Source: Gammaproteobacteria bacterium (GTDB taxonomy: Bacteria > Pseudomonadota > Gammaproteobacteria > Pseudomonadales > Moraxellaceae). Taken from it: 64,000 nucleotides of DNA. The translations under genes and the position numbers were made by a program. Of this stretch, positions 27,978-36,318 are shown piece after piece. Location: NCBI GenBank assembly GCA_028868515.1, contig JAGWUI010000004.1:86297-150296 (forward strand), given 5' to 3'. Position 1 is the stretch's first letter. Every line of letters begins with the position of its first letter. The notes under the pieces were generated by a model. The model had not been told where the DNA came from and made no database searches. It worked only from the letters and a program-made list of their open reading frames with translations.

Positions 27978-28481
27978 ATGCGTTCTTTAATCACAGGTTT
28001 AGGTTTAGCTGCGGCGGTTGTGTTATCTCCTGCTGCATTTGCAAATAATGTTGCTGTTGCAGATTCACAAGCTGCGGTGTTGGCATCTAATCTTGCGCAT
28101 CAAACGATCGAAGGTTTGAACACAAGTCTTAAACCTCAACGTGATCACTTGGAAGCACTTCGTAAAGACATTACTGCAATTCAAGAAAAGTTCCAGAAAG
28201 ATGGCTCAGTGATGAGTGATGCAGACAAAAAAGCATTACAAGCACAGGCGCAGACCAAGTTAAATGATTACAACGGTACAGCAGAAGGTGTGCAAAAGCG
28301 TATCGAAGAAGCTCAAACTGCGATGTTGAAAACTGTTATGCCTAAACTAGAGTCAATTATCGAAGATCTGCGTAAAGAAGGAAATTACGATGTGATCATT
28401 GAGAAAAAATATGTGATTTGGGCAGCTCCAACAGCCGATTTGACCAAGAAAATCACTGACCGTCTGAATGCGGCTAAATAA
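27978..28481 (+). CDS. skp: Periplasmic chaperone Skp/OmpH family
   Basis: At 167 residues, the start at ATG 27978 is fixed by AAGGAG at 27965-27970. The signal peptide (~24 residues) ends SPAAFA before NNVAVADSQAAV. The mature chain is almost wholly helical with long coiled-coil arms, as in the jellyfish-shaped Skp trimer that carries unfolded outer-membrane proteins to BAM. The C-terminal strand (YDVIIEKKYVIWAAPTADLT) matches the OmpH family. It directly follows bamA, its functional partner. Confidence 0.9.
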   Translation: MRSLITGLGLAAAVVLSPAAFANNVAVADSQAAVLASNLAHQTIEGLNTSLKPQRDHLEALRKDITAIQEKFQKDGSVMSDADKKALQAQAQTKLNDYNGTAEGVQKRIEEAQTAMLKTVMPKLESIIEDLRKEGNYDVIIEKKYVIWAAPTADLTKKITDRLNAAK

Positions 28482-29570
28482 ATGAGAAGTTTTACGCTAG
28501 AGGATATTGCTCAGTTTCTCAATCAGCAGACTGTTGGCAAAGGCGGTGATCCTTTAGCGGTGTCGGCAATAGTTTCTGGTGATCCTAATCTTGTGATCAC
28601 TGGACTTTCTTCACTTACCAATGCAGGCGCCTCAAATTTAGGCTTTTTGGCGAATAGCCAATATCGAGGACAACTACAGACTACGAATGCTGGTGCAGTG
28701 TTAGTGACGAGTGCTGATCGAGATGCATTTGCGCGTTCAGCGATTATTGTTTCTAATCCGTATTTAGCATTTGCTCAACTCACGCATTTGTTTGATCCAT
28801 CCGTGGTAACAGAACAGATAATCCATCCAACGGCTATAATTTCTACTACGGCTACGATTGGTCGCAATGTATCGATAGGTGCATTTGTTGTCATTGAAGA
28901 TGATGTTCAGATTGGTGATGATACTGTACTGATTTCTTCTGTGCATATCGGGCGAGGTACTGTAGTTGGTGCATCCTGTTGGCTTGGGCATAGTGTAACA
29001 ATCCACCATGAGTGCCAATTGGGTAGTCATGTTCGAGTTCATGCGGGTGCTGTGATTGGTGCTGAAGGCTTTGGTTTTGCACCAGCTGAAGGTCGGTGGC
29101 ATCGGATTGTACAGCTAGGGCGTGTAGTGATTGGTGATCGCGTGCGAATTGGTGCTAATACGACGATTGATCGTGGGGCGCTTGATGATACAACGATCGG
29201 CGATGGCGTTATCATTGATAACCAAGTACAGATTGGTCATAACGTGAGTATTGGCGCGCATACTGCAATTGCGGCATCTACTGGTATTGCTGGTAGCACT
29301 AAAATTGGGTCGCACTGTATCATTGGCGGTTTAGTGGGGATAGCGGGCCATCTTGAGATTACCGATCGTGTGCATATTACAGCGATGAGCATGATTATAG
29401 GATCTATCAAAGAGCCTGGAAGTTATTCATCTGGTTCTGCATTTGAGAAAACATCAGCATGGCGTAAGAATGCTGTGCGTGTAAAACATCTGGGTGAGAT
29501 GGCGGCACAAATCAAAGAGTTGCAAGTTGCACTGAAACGTTTAGAATCGCAACTTAGTAACCAGTCGTAA
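28482..29570 (+). CDS. lpxD: UDP-3-O-acylglucosamine N-acyltransferase
   Basis: This 362-residue enzyme adds the N-linked acyl chain in the third lipid A step. It starts on the base after the skp stop, so it is translationally linked. An N-terminal uridine-binding domain (ITGLSSLTNAGASNLGFLAN) precedes a left-handed beta helix of I-G-x-x-x-x hexapeptide repeats from ~100 to 310. The QIGHNVSIGAHTAIAASTGIAG-type segment carries the catalytic His region. A C-terminal helix of ~25 residues completes the trimer. Confidence 0.96.
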   Translation: MRSFTLEDIAQFLNQQTVGKGGDPLAVSAIVSGDPNLVITGLSSLTNAGASNLGFLANSQYRGQLQTTNAGAVLVTSADRDAFARSAIIVSNPYLAFAQLTHLFDPSVVTEQIIHPTAIISTTATIGRNVSIGAFVVIEDDVQIGDDTVLISSVHIGRGTVVGASCWLGHSVTIHHECQLGSHVRVHAGAVIGAEGFGFAPAEGRWHRIVQLGRVVIGDRVRIGANTTIDRGALDDTTIGDGVIIDNQVQIGHNVSIGAHTAIAASTGIAGSTKIGSHCIIGGLVGIAGHLEITDRVHITAMSMIIGSIKEPGSYSSGSAFEKTSAWRKNAVRVKHLGEMAAQIKELQVALKRLESQLSNQS

Positions 29571-29774
29571 GCTGTTTGGTCACTGACTGTATATGTGAAA
29601 CCTATGTATATTATACGAGTCATAGGTTGATAGCGTTTATTTAAAGTTCGGCATCATTTGATGTTGTTGTGTTTGTATTTGAACGTATTTTATTAAGTCT
29701 ATTTTGTCTGATGTGGTGCACAAGCATAGTCGTTGATGCATCCGATTTATAAACAATACAGAAGTCTGTTTTTT

Positions 29775-30251
29775 ATGAGCATATCTTTTCCAGTCGCAAT
29801 ACCAATGTATATCGAAACTATTCGAGAGTTTCTACCACAGCGTTATCCGTTTCTTATGGTTGACAGAGTGATTGCAGCTGAACCTGGAAAGTCAATCACT
29901 GCAATTAAAAATGTGACCGTGAATGAAGAGTTTTTTCAAGGTCATTTTCCTGAAATGCCTATTATGCCAGGGGTTTTAATGCTTGAGGCTATGGCGCAAG
30001 TATCTGGAATATTGGGGTTTATTACTGAACAAAAACGTCCTGCAGATGGCTATATTTACTTATTTGCAGGGGTTGATAAATTGCGTTTTAAGCGCCGAGT
30101 TATTCCTGGTGATACACTGACAATTACGGCAGAAATTATTACTGCCAAACAAAAAATTTATAAATTTGCTTGTCAGGCTCGGGTGGGTGATGAATTGGCG
30201 GCAAGTGCTGAGATCATGGTGATTGAGCAAAAAACGGAGGATGCGAAATGA
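29775..30251 (+). CDS. fabZ: (3R)-hydroxyacyl-ACP dehydratase FabZ
   Basis: This hot-dog-fold dehydratase of fatty acid elongation supplies the acyl chains of lipid A and phospholipids. The motif GHFPEMPIMPGVLMLEAMAQ contains the catalytic His and Glu. The start is uncertain: ATG 29775 gives 158 residues, ATG 29736 a longer form and ATG 29805 a shorter one. None has a clear ribosome binding site, and I prefer 29775 by length. It overlaps lpxA by four bases (ATGA). The 204-base gap upstream from lpxD is unusually long for this operon and may hold an internal promoter. Confidence 0.93.
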   Translation: MSISFPVAIPMYIETIREFLPQRYPFLMVDRVIAAEPGKSITAIKNVTVNEEFFQGHFPEMPIMPGVLMLEAMAQVSGILGFITEQKRPADGYIYLFAGVDKLRFKRRVIPGDTLTITAEIITAKQKIYKFACQARVGDELAASAEIMVIEQKTEDAK

Positions 30252-31093
30252 GTTTTGCATCAGGTCATCCCTCAGATGTATCTCCACGAACTCAAGTCAT
30301 CGATGCAAAGAGCCATCCTTTAATTCATCCAACCGCAATTATTGATCCAACAGCCAAAATTGATCCTTCTGTCACAATTGGTCCTTATTCGATCATTGGT
30401 CCTGATGTGACAATTGGTGCAGATAATCATATTGGACCACATGTTGTAATTAGCCGTTGGACTCGAATTGGTGCACGAAATCGTATTTTTCAGTTTGCAA
30501 CGATTGGTGAAGATTGTCAGGATTTAAAATATCTTGGTGAAGAAACATGGTTGGAAATTGGCGACGATAATGTGATTCGTGAGTCTTGTACGTTCCATCG
30601 CGGTACGATTCAAGATGAGGGGCTGACTAAAGTTGGTAATAACAACTTGTTTATGGTGAATACTCATGTTGCACATGATTGCGTGATTGGCAGTGGTTGT
30701 GTATTCGCCAATAATGTGGGTATCGCAGGTCATGTCAAAATTGGTGATTCTGTGATCGTGGGTGGAAATTCTGGAATCCATCAATTCTGTCGTCTGGATT
30801 CATATTCAATGGTGGGTGGTGCGAGCTTGATCGTGAAGGATGTACCCGCATATGTGATGGCATCGGGTAATCCTTCTAAGGCGCATGGTATGAACTTCGA
30901 GGGGATGCGCCGCCGAGGTTGGTCTTCTGAAACCATTAGTGCTTTGAAACAGGCGTTTAAGATTGTTTATCGTCAAGGGTTAACTAAAGAGCAGGCAATC
31001 GTGGCGTTAATCGAAGACATTTTGCCGCAGCATCCTGAGGTGCAATTATTGATTGATTCCTTACAGCGTTCTGATCGAGGAATCACGCGTTAA
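30248..31093 (+). CDS. lpxA: Acyl-ACP-UDP-N-acetylglucosamine O-acyltransferase
   Basis: This 281-residue enzyme performs the first step of lipid A synthesis. A left-handed beta helix of hexapeptide repeats runs from HPTAIIDPTAKIDPSVTIG to about residue 210, then a helical C-terminal domain. The catalytic His lies in NTHVAHDCVIG, and the CTFHRGT motif is intact. The ~25 residues before the first repeat are longer than in E. coli. lpxB does not follow; a strong terminator ends the block here. Confidence 0.96.
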   Translation: MSFASGHPSDVSPRTQVIDAKSHPLIHPTAIIDPTAKIDPSVTIGPYSIIGPDVTIGADNHIGPHVVISRWTRIGARNRIFQFATIGEDCQDLKYLGEETWLEIGDDNVIRESCTFHRGTIQDEGLTKVGNNNLFMVNTHVAHDCVIGSGCVFANNVGIAGHVKIGDSVIVGGNSGIHQFCRLDSYSMVGGASLIVKDVPAYVMASGNPSKAHGMNFEGMRRRGWSSETISALKQAFKIVYRQGLTKEQAIVALIEDILPQHPEVQLLIDSLQRSDRGITR

Positions 31094-31108
31094 GATTTAT
31101 GAAGACGT

Positions 31109-31141
31109 AAAAAAGCCCGATCATATGAATCGGGCTTTTTT
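31109..31141 (+). terminator. Intrinsic terminator of the lpxA block
   Basis: AAAAAAGCCCGAT (31109-31121) pairs with ATCGGGCTTTTTT (31129-31141) around a 7-nt loop, ending in a T-run. It closes the pyrH to lpxA gene block. Confidence 0.93.
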
Positions 31142-31240
31142 GTATATTCCTAGTGAACTAGCAACATATGGTGCAATACGCTTGGGCTTATTGTACTCAA
31201 GTGATTATAAATATTAGAGTTGTGATAGGGGAGTGAAGTG

Positions 31241-31996
31241 GTGGAAATAAGGGAAGACGTATATATTAAATCCGTGTCAGGTAATATTGCAGCAGTAAAA
31301 CGGCTTGAGAATATATTATTTTCTTTCCCTTCTTCAAAAGCGATTCCACAGAATTGGAATTGCAGGCCTAAATCATTGGAGTATTTGGAGAATAAGAGAA
31401 TAGAATCAGAGAATAACATGACCTACACTCGTATTCTTTTAGAGACTTTGCAGCGCAATTCAAAGAAAGCAGTGGTTTATGGCGCTAATTTTAAAAATGA
31501 TTGTTTTAATAGGCAGGGGGTTAATGCATATAAATTCATGAGGAAAAAAGGAAAAATATATGAATTAGACTTAACTCAAGATATTTGGACTGGTTGCGAG
31601 TCAGTTTGGATGGGGGATGATAAGCATTTAAAAGAATTTCCTCATACGATAGGTGATTGTTATTTTTTTGTCTCTGTTAAAAAAATGTGCTGGAAAAGTT
31701 TTTTTTCAACATTCTCTATTAATGGTGCTTTTGGTCATTTAAAGGCGAGTATGAAAAGTAGATCGGGTTTTGATTTTATTTCTGACTCTATACTGGAAGA
31801 TAAAGAGCTTGCGATAATTTCAATGAATAGAATAATAAGAGCTGATCCTGAAGTGTTGGAAAGACTGACATATTTGTCGATGGCGTATAATCGAGGAATG
31901 GATTTTAGTCATTTGATATTTCCATCCGCAGATGCTGCCCAAGTAGCATTAGATTTTTCTAATTCAGTGTATGAGGTTAGAAACGAAGTAAAGTGA
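31241..31996 (+). CDS. AT-rich orphan protein
   Basis: This 251-residue protein has no domain I recognise. AGGGGAG at 31227-31233 points to GTG 31241 as start; a GTG at 31238 is the alternative, and the first in-frame ATG would cut off 59 residues. The chain is Lys-, Asn- and Phe-rich, mixed alpha/beta, with no signal peptide or membrane segment (KKAVVYGANFKNDCFNRQG; VWMGDDKHLKEFPHTIGDCY). Five Cys are scattered. The gene is clearly richer in A+T than lpxA on its left and lies between two strong terminators, which fits an independently acquired single-gene insert. It is a credible coding sequence because of its long frame and ribosome binding site. Confidence 0.65.
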   Translation: MEIREDVYIKSVSGNIAAVKRLENILFSFPSSKAIPQNWNCRPKSLEYLENKRIESENNMTYTRILLETLQRNSKKAVVYGANFKNDCFNRQGVNAYKFMRKKGKIYELDLTQDIWTGCESVWMGDDKHLKEFPHTIGDCYFFVSVKKMCWKSFFSTFSINGAFGHLKASMKSRSGFDFISDSILEDKELAIISMNRIIRADPEVLERLTYLSMAYNRGMDFSHLIFPSADAAQVALDFSNSVYEVRNEVK

Positions 31997-32065
31997 CTGA
32001 TGCTTAGTAGACGTAAGGTGAATTCCGCTGCACCTTTCCGTCACGGATAAACCTGAATATCTGCA

Positions 32066-32097
32066 AAAAAGCCCGAAATCTAAGATTAGGGCTTTTT
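32066..32097. terminator. Bidirectional terminator between convergent genes
   Basis: AAAAAGCCC (32066-32074) and GGGCTTTTT (32089-32097) have A- and T-tracts on both sides, so the hairpin can end transcription of the orphan (+) and the SIMPL gene (-). Confidence 0.85.
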
Positions 32098-32120
32098 GTT
32101 GCCATAGATCCAGCTTCAAT

Positions 32121-32864
32121 TCATTGCAGCTGGATACTTCCATTAGCATTGACCACTACGCGGCTGTTACCACTTTCGATGGTCTGAGGTGCGGGAGCTG
32201 CGGCTGCGTCAAATTTTGCTGCGCGTAGCATCATCGGGTAGGGACGAGGCATATCGCTGCTGCTATTGATATTCATATTGACGAGTTCATATTTACTTGC
32301 GCCCCAAGCTTGCTGGAGTTGAGTGGCGCGCGCGCGAAAGATGCTTGTAATTTCTGTCATCAGTTCATTTTCAACTTTAGTGCGTTGCTCATTTGACACC
32401 GAGAAGTTCACACCATCCAGCTGCATGTTGGTCTGTAGTTGTGCAATGAGTTCACTACCAGCTTTGAAGTCCGATGTTTTTAGCTGAATTTCTGCTCGGC
32501 TACGCCATCCTGTGAGCTTGTTTTTATCACCATAGATAGGGTAGGTGTTTTGGGAACCGTTATTCACACGGACGGTTGGATAGGCTTTAGCAAGATCCAT
32601 GGCACGATTGATAATCTGTGCAGTTTGTTTTGCAAGAACAGTTGGGTTAGCGTCGTTTAACTCTGTATACAGAGTGGCTTGCATTTGATCATTTTGCACT
32701 TCTCGACTGGTTTCGGCTTGTAGAGAAATGATTCGATGTTCTGGGTTTTCTGCAAAAGATGGAGCTGAAAATAACAACGTTATCAACGCCAGCGTGGCGA
32801 TAGACACTTTGTTTGGGCGTAATGGTATTTTTCTGGTATTCAGAAATGCTGTATGTGCTGACAT
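32121..32864 (-). CDS. SIMPL (DUF541) domain periplasmic protein
   Basis: This 247-residue protein starts at the ATG ending at 32864, with AAGAG eight bases upstream; a TTG two codons earlier is the other reading. A long n-region precedes the hydrophobic ISATLALITLLFSAPSFA-like signal segment, with cleavage near SFA before ENPEHR. The mature protein follows the SIMPL pattern: IISLQAETSREVQNDQMQAT at the start, QTAQIINRAMDLAKAY, and the C-terminal ARATQLQQAWGASKYELVNMN. Related proteins form periplasmic oligomers of uncertain role. It lies 48 bases downstream of cpoB in the same direction. Confidence 0.85.
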   Translation of the reverse strand: MSAHTAFLNTRKIPLRPNKVSIATLALITLLFSAPSFAENPEHRIISLQAETSREVQNDQMQATLYTELNDANPTVLAKQTAQIINRAMDLAKAYPTVRVNNGSQNTYPIYGDKNKLTGWRSRAEIQLKTSDFKAGSELIAQLQTNMQLDGVNFSVSNEQRTKVENELMTEITSIFRARATQLQQAWGASKYELVNMNINSSSDMPRPYPMMLRAAKFDAAAAPAPQTIESGNSRVVVNANGSIQLQ

Positions 32865-32911
32865 ATTCAATGCTCTTATATGAGACCTAAAATAACGATA
32901 GATAAACTGGT

Positions 32912-33985
32912 TTAAGTATTATCATTGCCGTTATCAGAGTCTTTCACTTTTTTAACTGGTTTCTTGTGTTTTTCTGTTGCTTCCACTTTGTGAGATTGTG
33001 TCTTATCTACTTTTTCAGTTTTCTTGCTGTCAGTTTTTTTGACATCGCTTTTTTCAGATTTGTCTGTTTCGGATTTCTTGTCTACAGTCGCTGTGGCATG
33101 AGATTTAAGATAGTCCGTAGCAAATCCAGCTTCTTGTGTGCCTGGGTAGTTTTTGACTAGCGTTTTCATCAGTGCAATCGCAGCTGCTTGGTGTTGATCG
33201 ACGTCAGCCAGCGTTGCTAAGCGGTAAGTAGCTGCGGCTGCCTTTGCAGATTTTGGATATTTGCCTGTAACGATTTTGAAGTTTGTTGTTGCTGCTGCAA
33301 AGTTTGGTGGATTGACAGCGAGATTGAATTCACCCAACCAATAGTAAGCATTGGGTACAAACTGACTTTGAGGATAGTCATTAATAAATTTCTTCATCGG
33401 TGCAATGGCTTGAGCTGCACCGCCAGTTTTATAGGCTTCATACGCTGCGATATATGCAACTTTATCTGCTTCATCTGTAGTGGCTGTACCATTTCCAGCG
33501 ACTGGATTTTGCGGTGTGGTATTTGATGTTGCTGTATTCTGAGTTGGAGGGTTTGTCGAGTTGCTTGCTATGGGTGCTGAACCACCTTGTAATTTTTTAA
33601 CGTCATCTTGTACTTGTCCAAGACGTTGATCAAAGTCAACAAAATGATTTTTTGCATCTTTTTGAAGTTGATCGATGTCATTGTCGTGGCTTTCAACTTT
33701 TCCTCGAAGAATGCGAACATCTTCTTCGAGTTTCTGAATTTTTTGAGTGAGTAGCCAAAGTTGTGAGGCTTGGTTGCTGTCTGTGCTGACAACAGGTGCT
33801 GCTGGTTGTGATAGTGGGCGTGATTCAACGGGGATGCTGGCATGAGCAGAGAGGCTAGCGATGATTGCTAAACTGATGCTGGTTAGCCCGATACGTGATC
33901 CATGCGCGGCTAATGATTGCAAGCGAGGGAATGGCTGCATGAATTGTGCGGTTTTCTGTATTGTTTTCTGTGTTGGGGTTTGCAT
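32912..33985 (-). CDS. cpoB: Cell division coordinator CpoB (YbgF) family, with Lys-rich tail
   Basis: A 357-residue periplasmic protein. An N-terminal export signal (ISLAIIASLSAHA before SIPVES) precedes a coiled coil at ~75-125 (LWLLTQKIQKLEEDVRILRG, then QLQKDAKNHFVDFDQRL). A Ser/Thr/Pro/Asn linker and tetratricopeptide repeats follow at ~175-290, with FINDYPQSQFVPNAYYWLGE as in E. coli CpoB. CpoB couples Tol-Pal to peptidoglycan synthesis. Here the gene is not next to tolB-pal. The last ~65 residues are an added Lys/Glu/Asp/Ser tail (KTDSKKTEKVDKTQSHKVE) not found in the E. coli protein. Confidence 0.85.
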   Translation of the reverse strand: MQTPTQKTIQKTAQFMQPFPRLQSLAAHGSRIGLTSISLAIIASLSAHASIPVESRPLSQPAAPVVSTDSNQASQLWLLTQKIQKLEEDVRILRGKVESHDNDIDQLQKDAKNHFVDFDQRLGQVQDDVKKLQGGSAPIASNSTNPPTQNTATSNTTPQNPVAGNGTATTDEADKVAYIAAYEAYKTGGAAQAIAPMKKFINDYPQSQFVPNAYYWLGEFNLAVNPPNFAAATTNFKIVTGKYPKSAKAAAATYRLATLADVDQHQAAAIALMKTLVKNYPGTQEAGFATDYLKSHATATVDKKSETDKSEKSDVKKTDSKKTEKVDKTQSHKVEATEKHKKPVKKVKDSDNGNDNT

Positions 33986-34043
33986 AGTTCAAATTCAATC
34001 CAAGCAGGTGAGCACTCAAAGTATCATGCAGTAAAACGATCTC

Positions 34044-34078
34044 AATAAAAAGCACCTTGCTTCAAGAGGTCAGGTGCT
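34044..34078 (-). terminator. Terminator downstream of the MBL-fold gene
   Basis: On the minus strand AGCACCT, a 14-nt loop and AGGTGCT are followed by TTTTATT. Stem arms are at 34051-34057 and 34072-34078, about 90 bases past the hydrolase stop. Confidence 0.65.
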
Positions 34079-34168
34079 AGCCTTGGGGATATCATATCGT
34101 GGTCTATCGTAGCATGTCGTTATAAAAGTATTATTTTTTATAGTGGACAGCGTGTTGAGCTATTTGGG

Positions 34169-35260
34169 TTACGCCAGCACCATTTCTCCTTCGGTAGGCG
34201 TTGCAAAGGAGTGAGCAGGTAATTTTGCTCGGTTTAAGGCTTTTGCAAGGTCTAATAGCGGTTGGTTCATGGCTTCATCGGTTAATTGAAATGTCCGATG
34301 GTGAATTGCAAATGATTTGGTGGCTTGTAAATCTTGGTGTGCCTGCACCGCATCGGTTGGATTCATATGCATTGCGTGCATAACGGCACGAGGTTCATAT
34401 GCGCCAATTGGCAATAGCGCGAGACGAGGTGCGCCAAGTCGTTCTCGAATTTCTGAAAAATGATGTGCATATCCTGTATCGCCTGCAAAAAACAGATGAT
34501 CATCAGGTGTGAGAATGGATAATCCACCCCATAGTGCCATATTGGTATCTTTGATGCCGCGTCCAGAAAAGTGTTGTGCGGGAGTGAAGACGATTTTGAG
34601 TCGATCATCTTTGTGAAAGTTAATCGATTCCCACCAATCTAATTCAATCACGCGCATATGGTTGTCAATATAGTGACCATTTCCAAGCCCAGAATAAATC
34701 GGCATGCGGTCACGGTTAAATAACCAACTTAGCGAAGCTTTGTCTAAATGATCATAATGATTGTGGCTCAGTAATATCGCATCAATCGTTGGCAAGTCTT
34801 CTAATGCGATACCTGCTGGACGCACTCGTTTTGGACCTGCGAAAGCAGCGGGACTTGCACGCATTGCCCAAACAGGGTCTGTGAGAAAGTTGTAAGGTCC
34901 GATTTGCACTAAAACAGTTGCATGACCAACAAACCAGATTTTCCAATCATTAATGGATGCATCAGGTCTTGCTTGGGGCAATGTGTCTACTGGAACATTA
35001 TGTTCCCAAGTTGGCCACTCGGCTTTACGGCGATTGATCAACCACTCTGCGACGGTCATGCCGCGTTTAGGGATAGGCCAAGGATGGCGATGTCGGTTTG
35101 ATTTGTTGTGAGCGACAACAGAGGGTTTGAATATAGGCGTTGATAAAGTTTCTTTTAAGCGAGTGTCGGTCACGAGGACGGTTGTTTTTTGAGATGTATC
35201 GGTTTCTGCGGACGTCGTTGATGTTTCAAGTATAAAGTTGGACAAGGCTGACTTTAGCAT
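34169..35260 (-). CDS. MBL-fold metallo-hydrolase, NAPE-PLD-like
   Basis: This 363-residue protein has a metallo-beta-lactamase fold beginning at WFVGHATVLVQIGPYNFLTD. The metal site LSHNHYDHLD is intact (HxHxDH with Asn as second residue), followed by TPAQHFSGRG, FAGDTGYAHHF and a late IHHRTFQL. The order and spacing match the NAPE-PLD/UlaG-like branch common in Gram-negatives, often called Zn-dependent hydrolases of unknown substrate. The first ~85 residues are a Thr-rich, basic extension with no good signal peptide. Phospholipase D activity is possible but not deducible here. Confidence 0.87.
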   Translation of the reverse strand: MLKSALSNFILETSTTSAETDTSQKTTVLVTDTRLKETLSTPIFKPSVVAHNKSNRHRHPWPIPKRGMTVAEWLINRRKAEWPTWEHNVPVDTLPQARPDASINDWKIWFVGHATVLVQIGPYNFLTDPVWAMRASPAAFAGPKRVRPAGIALEDLPTIDAILLSHNHYDHLDKASLSWLFNRDRMPIYSGLGNGHYIDNHMRVIELDWWESINFHKDDRLKIVFTPAQHFSGRGIKDTNMALWGGLSILTPDDHLFFAGDTGYAHHFSEIRERLGAPRLALLPIGAYEPRAVMHAMHMNPTDAVQAHQDLQATKSFAIHHRTFQLTDEAMNQPLLDLAKALNRAKLPAHSFATPTEGEMVLA

Positions 35261-35493
35261 GAGGATTGATACTCAATGATGGGTGAGATAGCGTGGTGAA
35301 ATCTCATTCACAAGATGTTTGAATTAACGATAGCGCATTTTATCATCATGCGAACGATGAAATTGCCTAACAATCGTGTGAATGAATTGTGACGAAATAC
35401 GATGTTCTGGTGATTTTGGCGTTTAGTAATTAATCAATTGGGGCTTCTATTTAGAATTAAAACTTAAATTTTGGGAATTTGGCAAAAATATTC

Positions 35494-35521
35494 TTGTAAA
35501 CAACCGCGGTTTCGCTATACT
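35494..35521 (+). promoter_or_regulatory. Promoter of the 4.5S RNA gene
   Basis: TTGTAA (35494-35499), a 16-base spacer and TATACT (35516-35521), with GC-rich CGCGG in the spacer. It lies 12 bases before the first base of the RNA. Confidence 0.7.
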
Positions 35522-35533
35522 TGCTCGCTCAAT

Positions 35534-35646
<113 letters not shown>

Positions 35647-35779
35647 AGATTTCTCATATAAATATAAGCAATTTCGATTTACTCATTTTTCGATTTACTC
35701 ATTTATAGTTTTCTATCTTCCAAGTTTAAAATTAATTTAAGTGTGGGCATCATTAAGATCAATGATGCTATGAGGTTTT

Positions 35780-36247
35780 TTACTGATTATTACTATGATA
35801 TTCCGCGATAACTTCATCGAGTGATGGATCTGATTTTGCGTAACCGTTGATAAAAACGATAGGTATGGGTCCTTGCATAATAGATGTCATGCGTTGCATG
35901 GTTTTGTCATCAGGTCTTTCAGAGTAACTAAAGCTGACATTGTCGATTTGCTGAACGGGAATACCTCTTTGCATTAGGTTTTTAGCAAGTAAATTCGCTC
36001 GTTGTGCATCTTCTGATGGACACCCTTCAACTGTAACCACATAGACTTTAGATGCGTTTTGTCCTAGAGCTGGGGGTAAGTAAGCAAAACCATTTGTAGT
36101 TATTTGAGGACGATCATTTTTGGCGATTGTTGTACCACCATTTGAAGTGATTGCAGCACTGTACTGCGTTATAGGGTGATGATGGTGCCAGTAAGTATAA
36201 GCACCACCAAAAATTGCAACGATAATAAACGTCTTGGCAAGATTCAT
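35780..36247 (-). CDS. Membrane-anchored thioredoxin-like protein
   Basis: The 155-residue form starts at the internal ATG ending at 36247. A longer form begins at 36283, but that start lies inside a terminator-like hairpin. One hydrophobic segment (LAKTFIIVAIFGGAYTYW) acts as anchor or signal, then a His-rich HHHHP. The mature part has a glutaredoxin/thioredoxin-like pattern: KVYVVTVEGCPSEDAQ, helix LLAKNLMQRGIPV, and a cis-Pro-like segment GPIPIVFINGYAKSDP. Only a single Cys follows the first strand in place of CxxC. It may be a degenerate periplasmic redox protein. It lies just downstream of the M16 protease pair on the same strand. Confidence 0.6.
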   Translation of the reverse strand: MNLAKTFIIVAIFGGAYTYWHHHHPITQYSAAITSNGGTTIAKNDRPQITTNGFAYLPPALGQNASKVYVVTVEGCPSEDAQRANLLAKNLMQRGIPVQQIDNVSFSYSERPDDKTMQRMTSIMQGPIPIVFINGYAKSDPSLDEVIAEYHSNNQ

Positions 36248-36277
36248 ACTTGATTCCGATTTTTTAGTATTTTCAAA

Positions 36278-36297
36278 ACGCATCTCGCTAGATGCGT
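36278..36297 (-). terminator. Hairpin ending the M16 protease operon
   Basis: On the minus strand ACGCATCT, AGCG loop, AGATGCGT then TTTTG. It lies 22 bases after the stop of the M16-like gene and covers the alternative upstream start of the next gene. Confidence 0.6.
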
Positions 36298-36318
36298 TTG
36301 ATGACTTTTTATATTACA

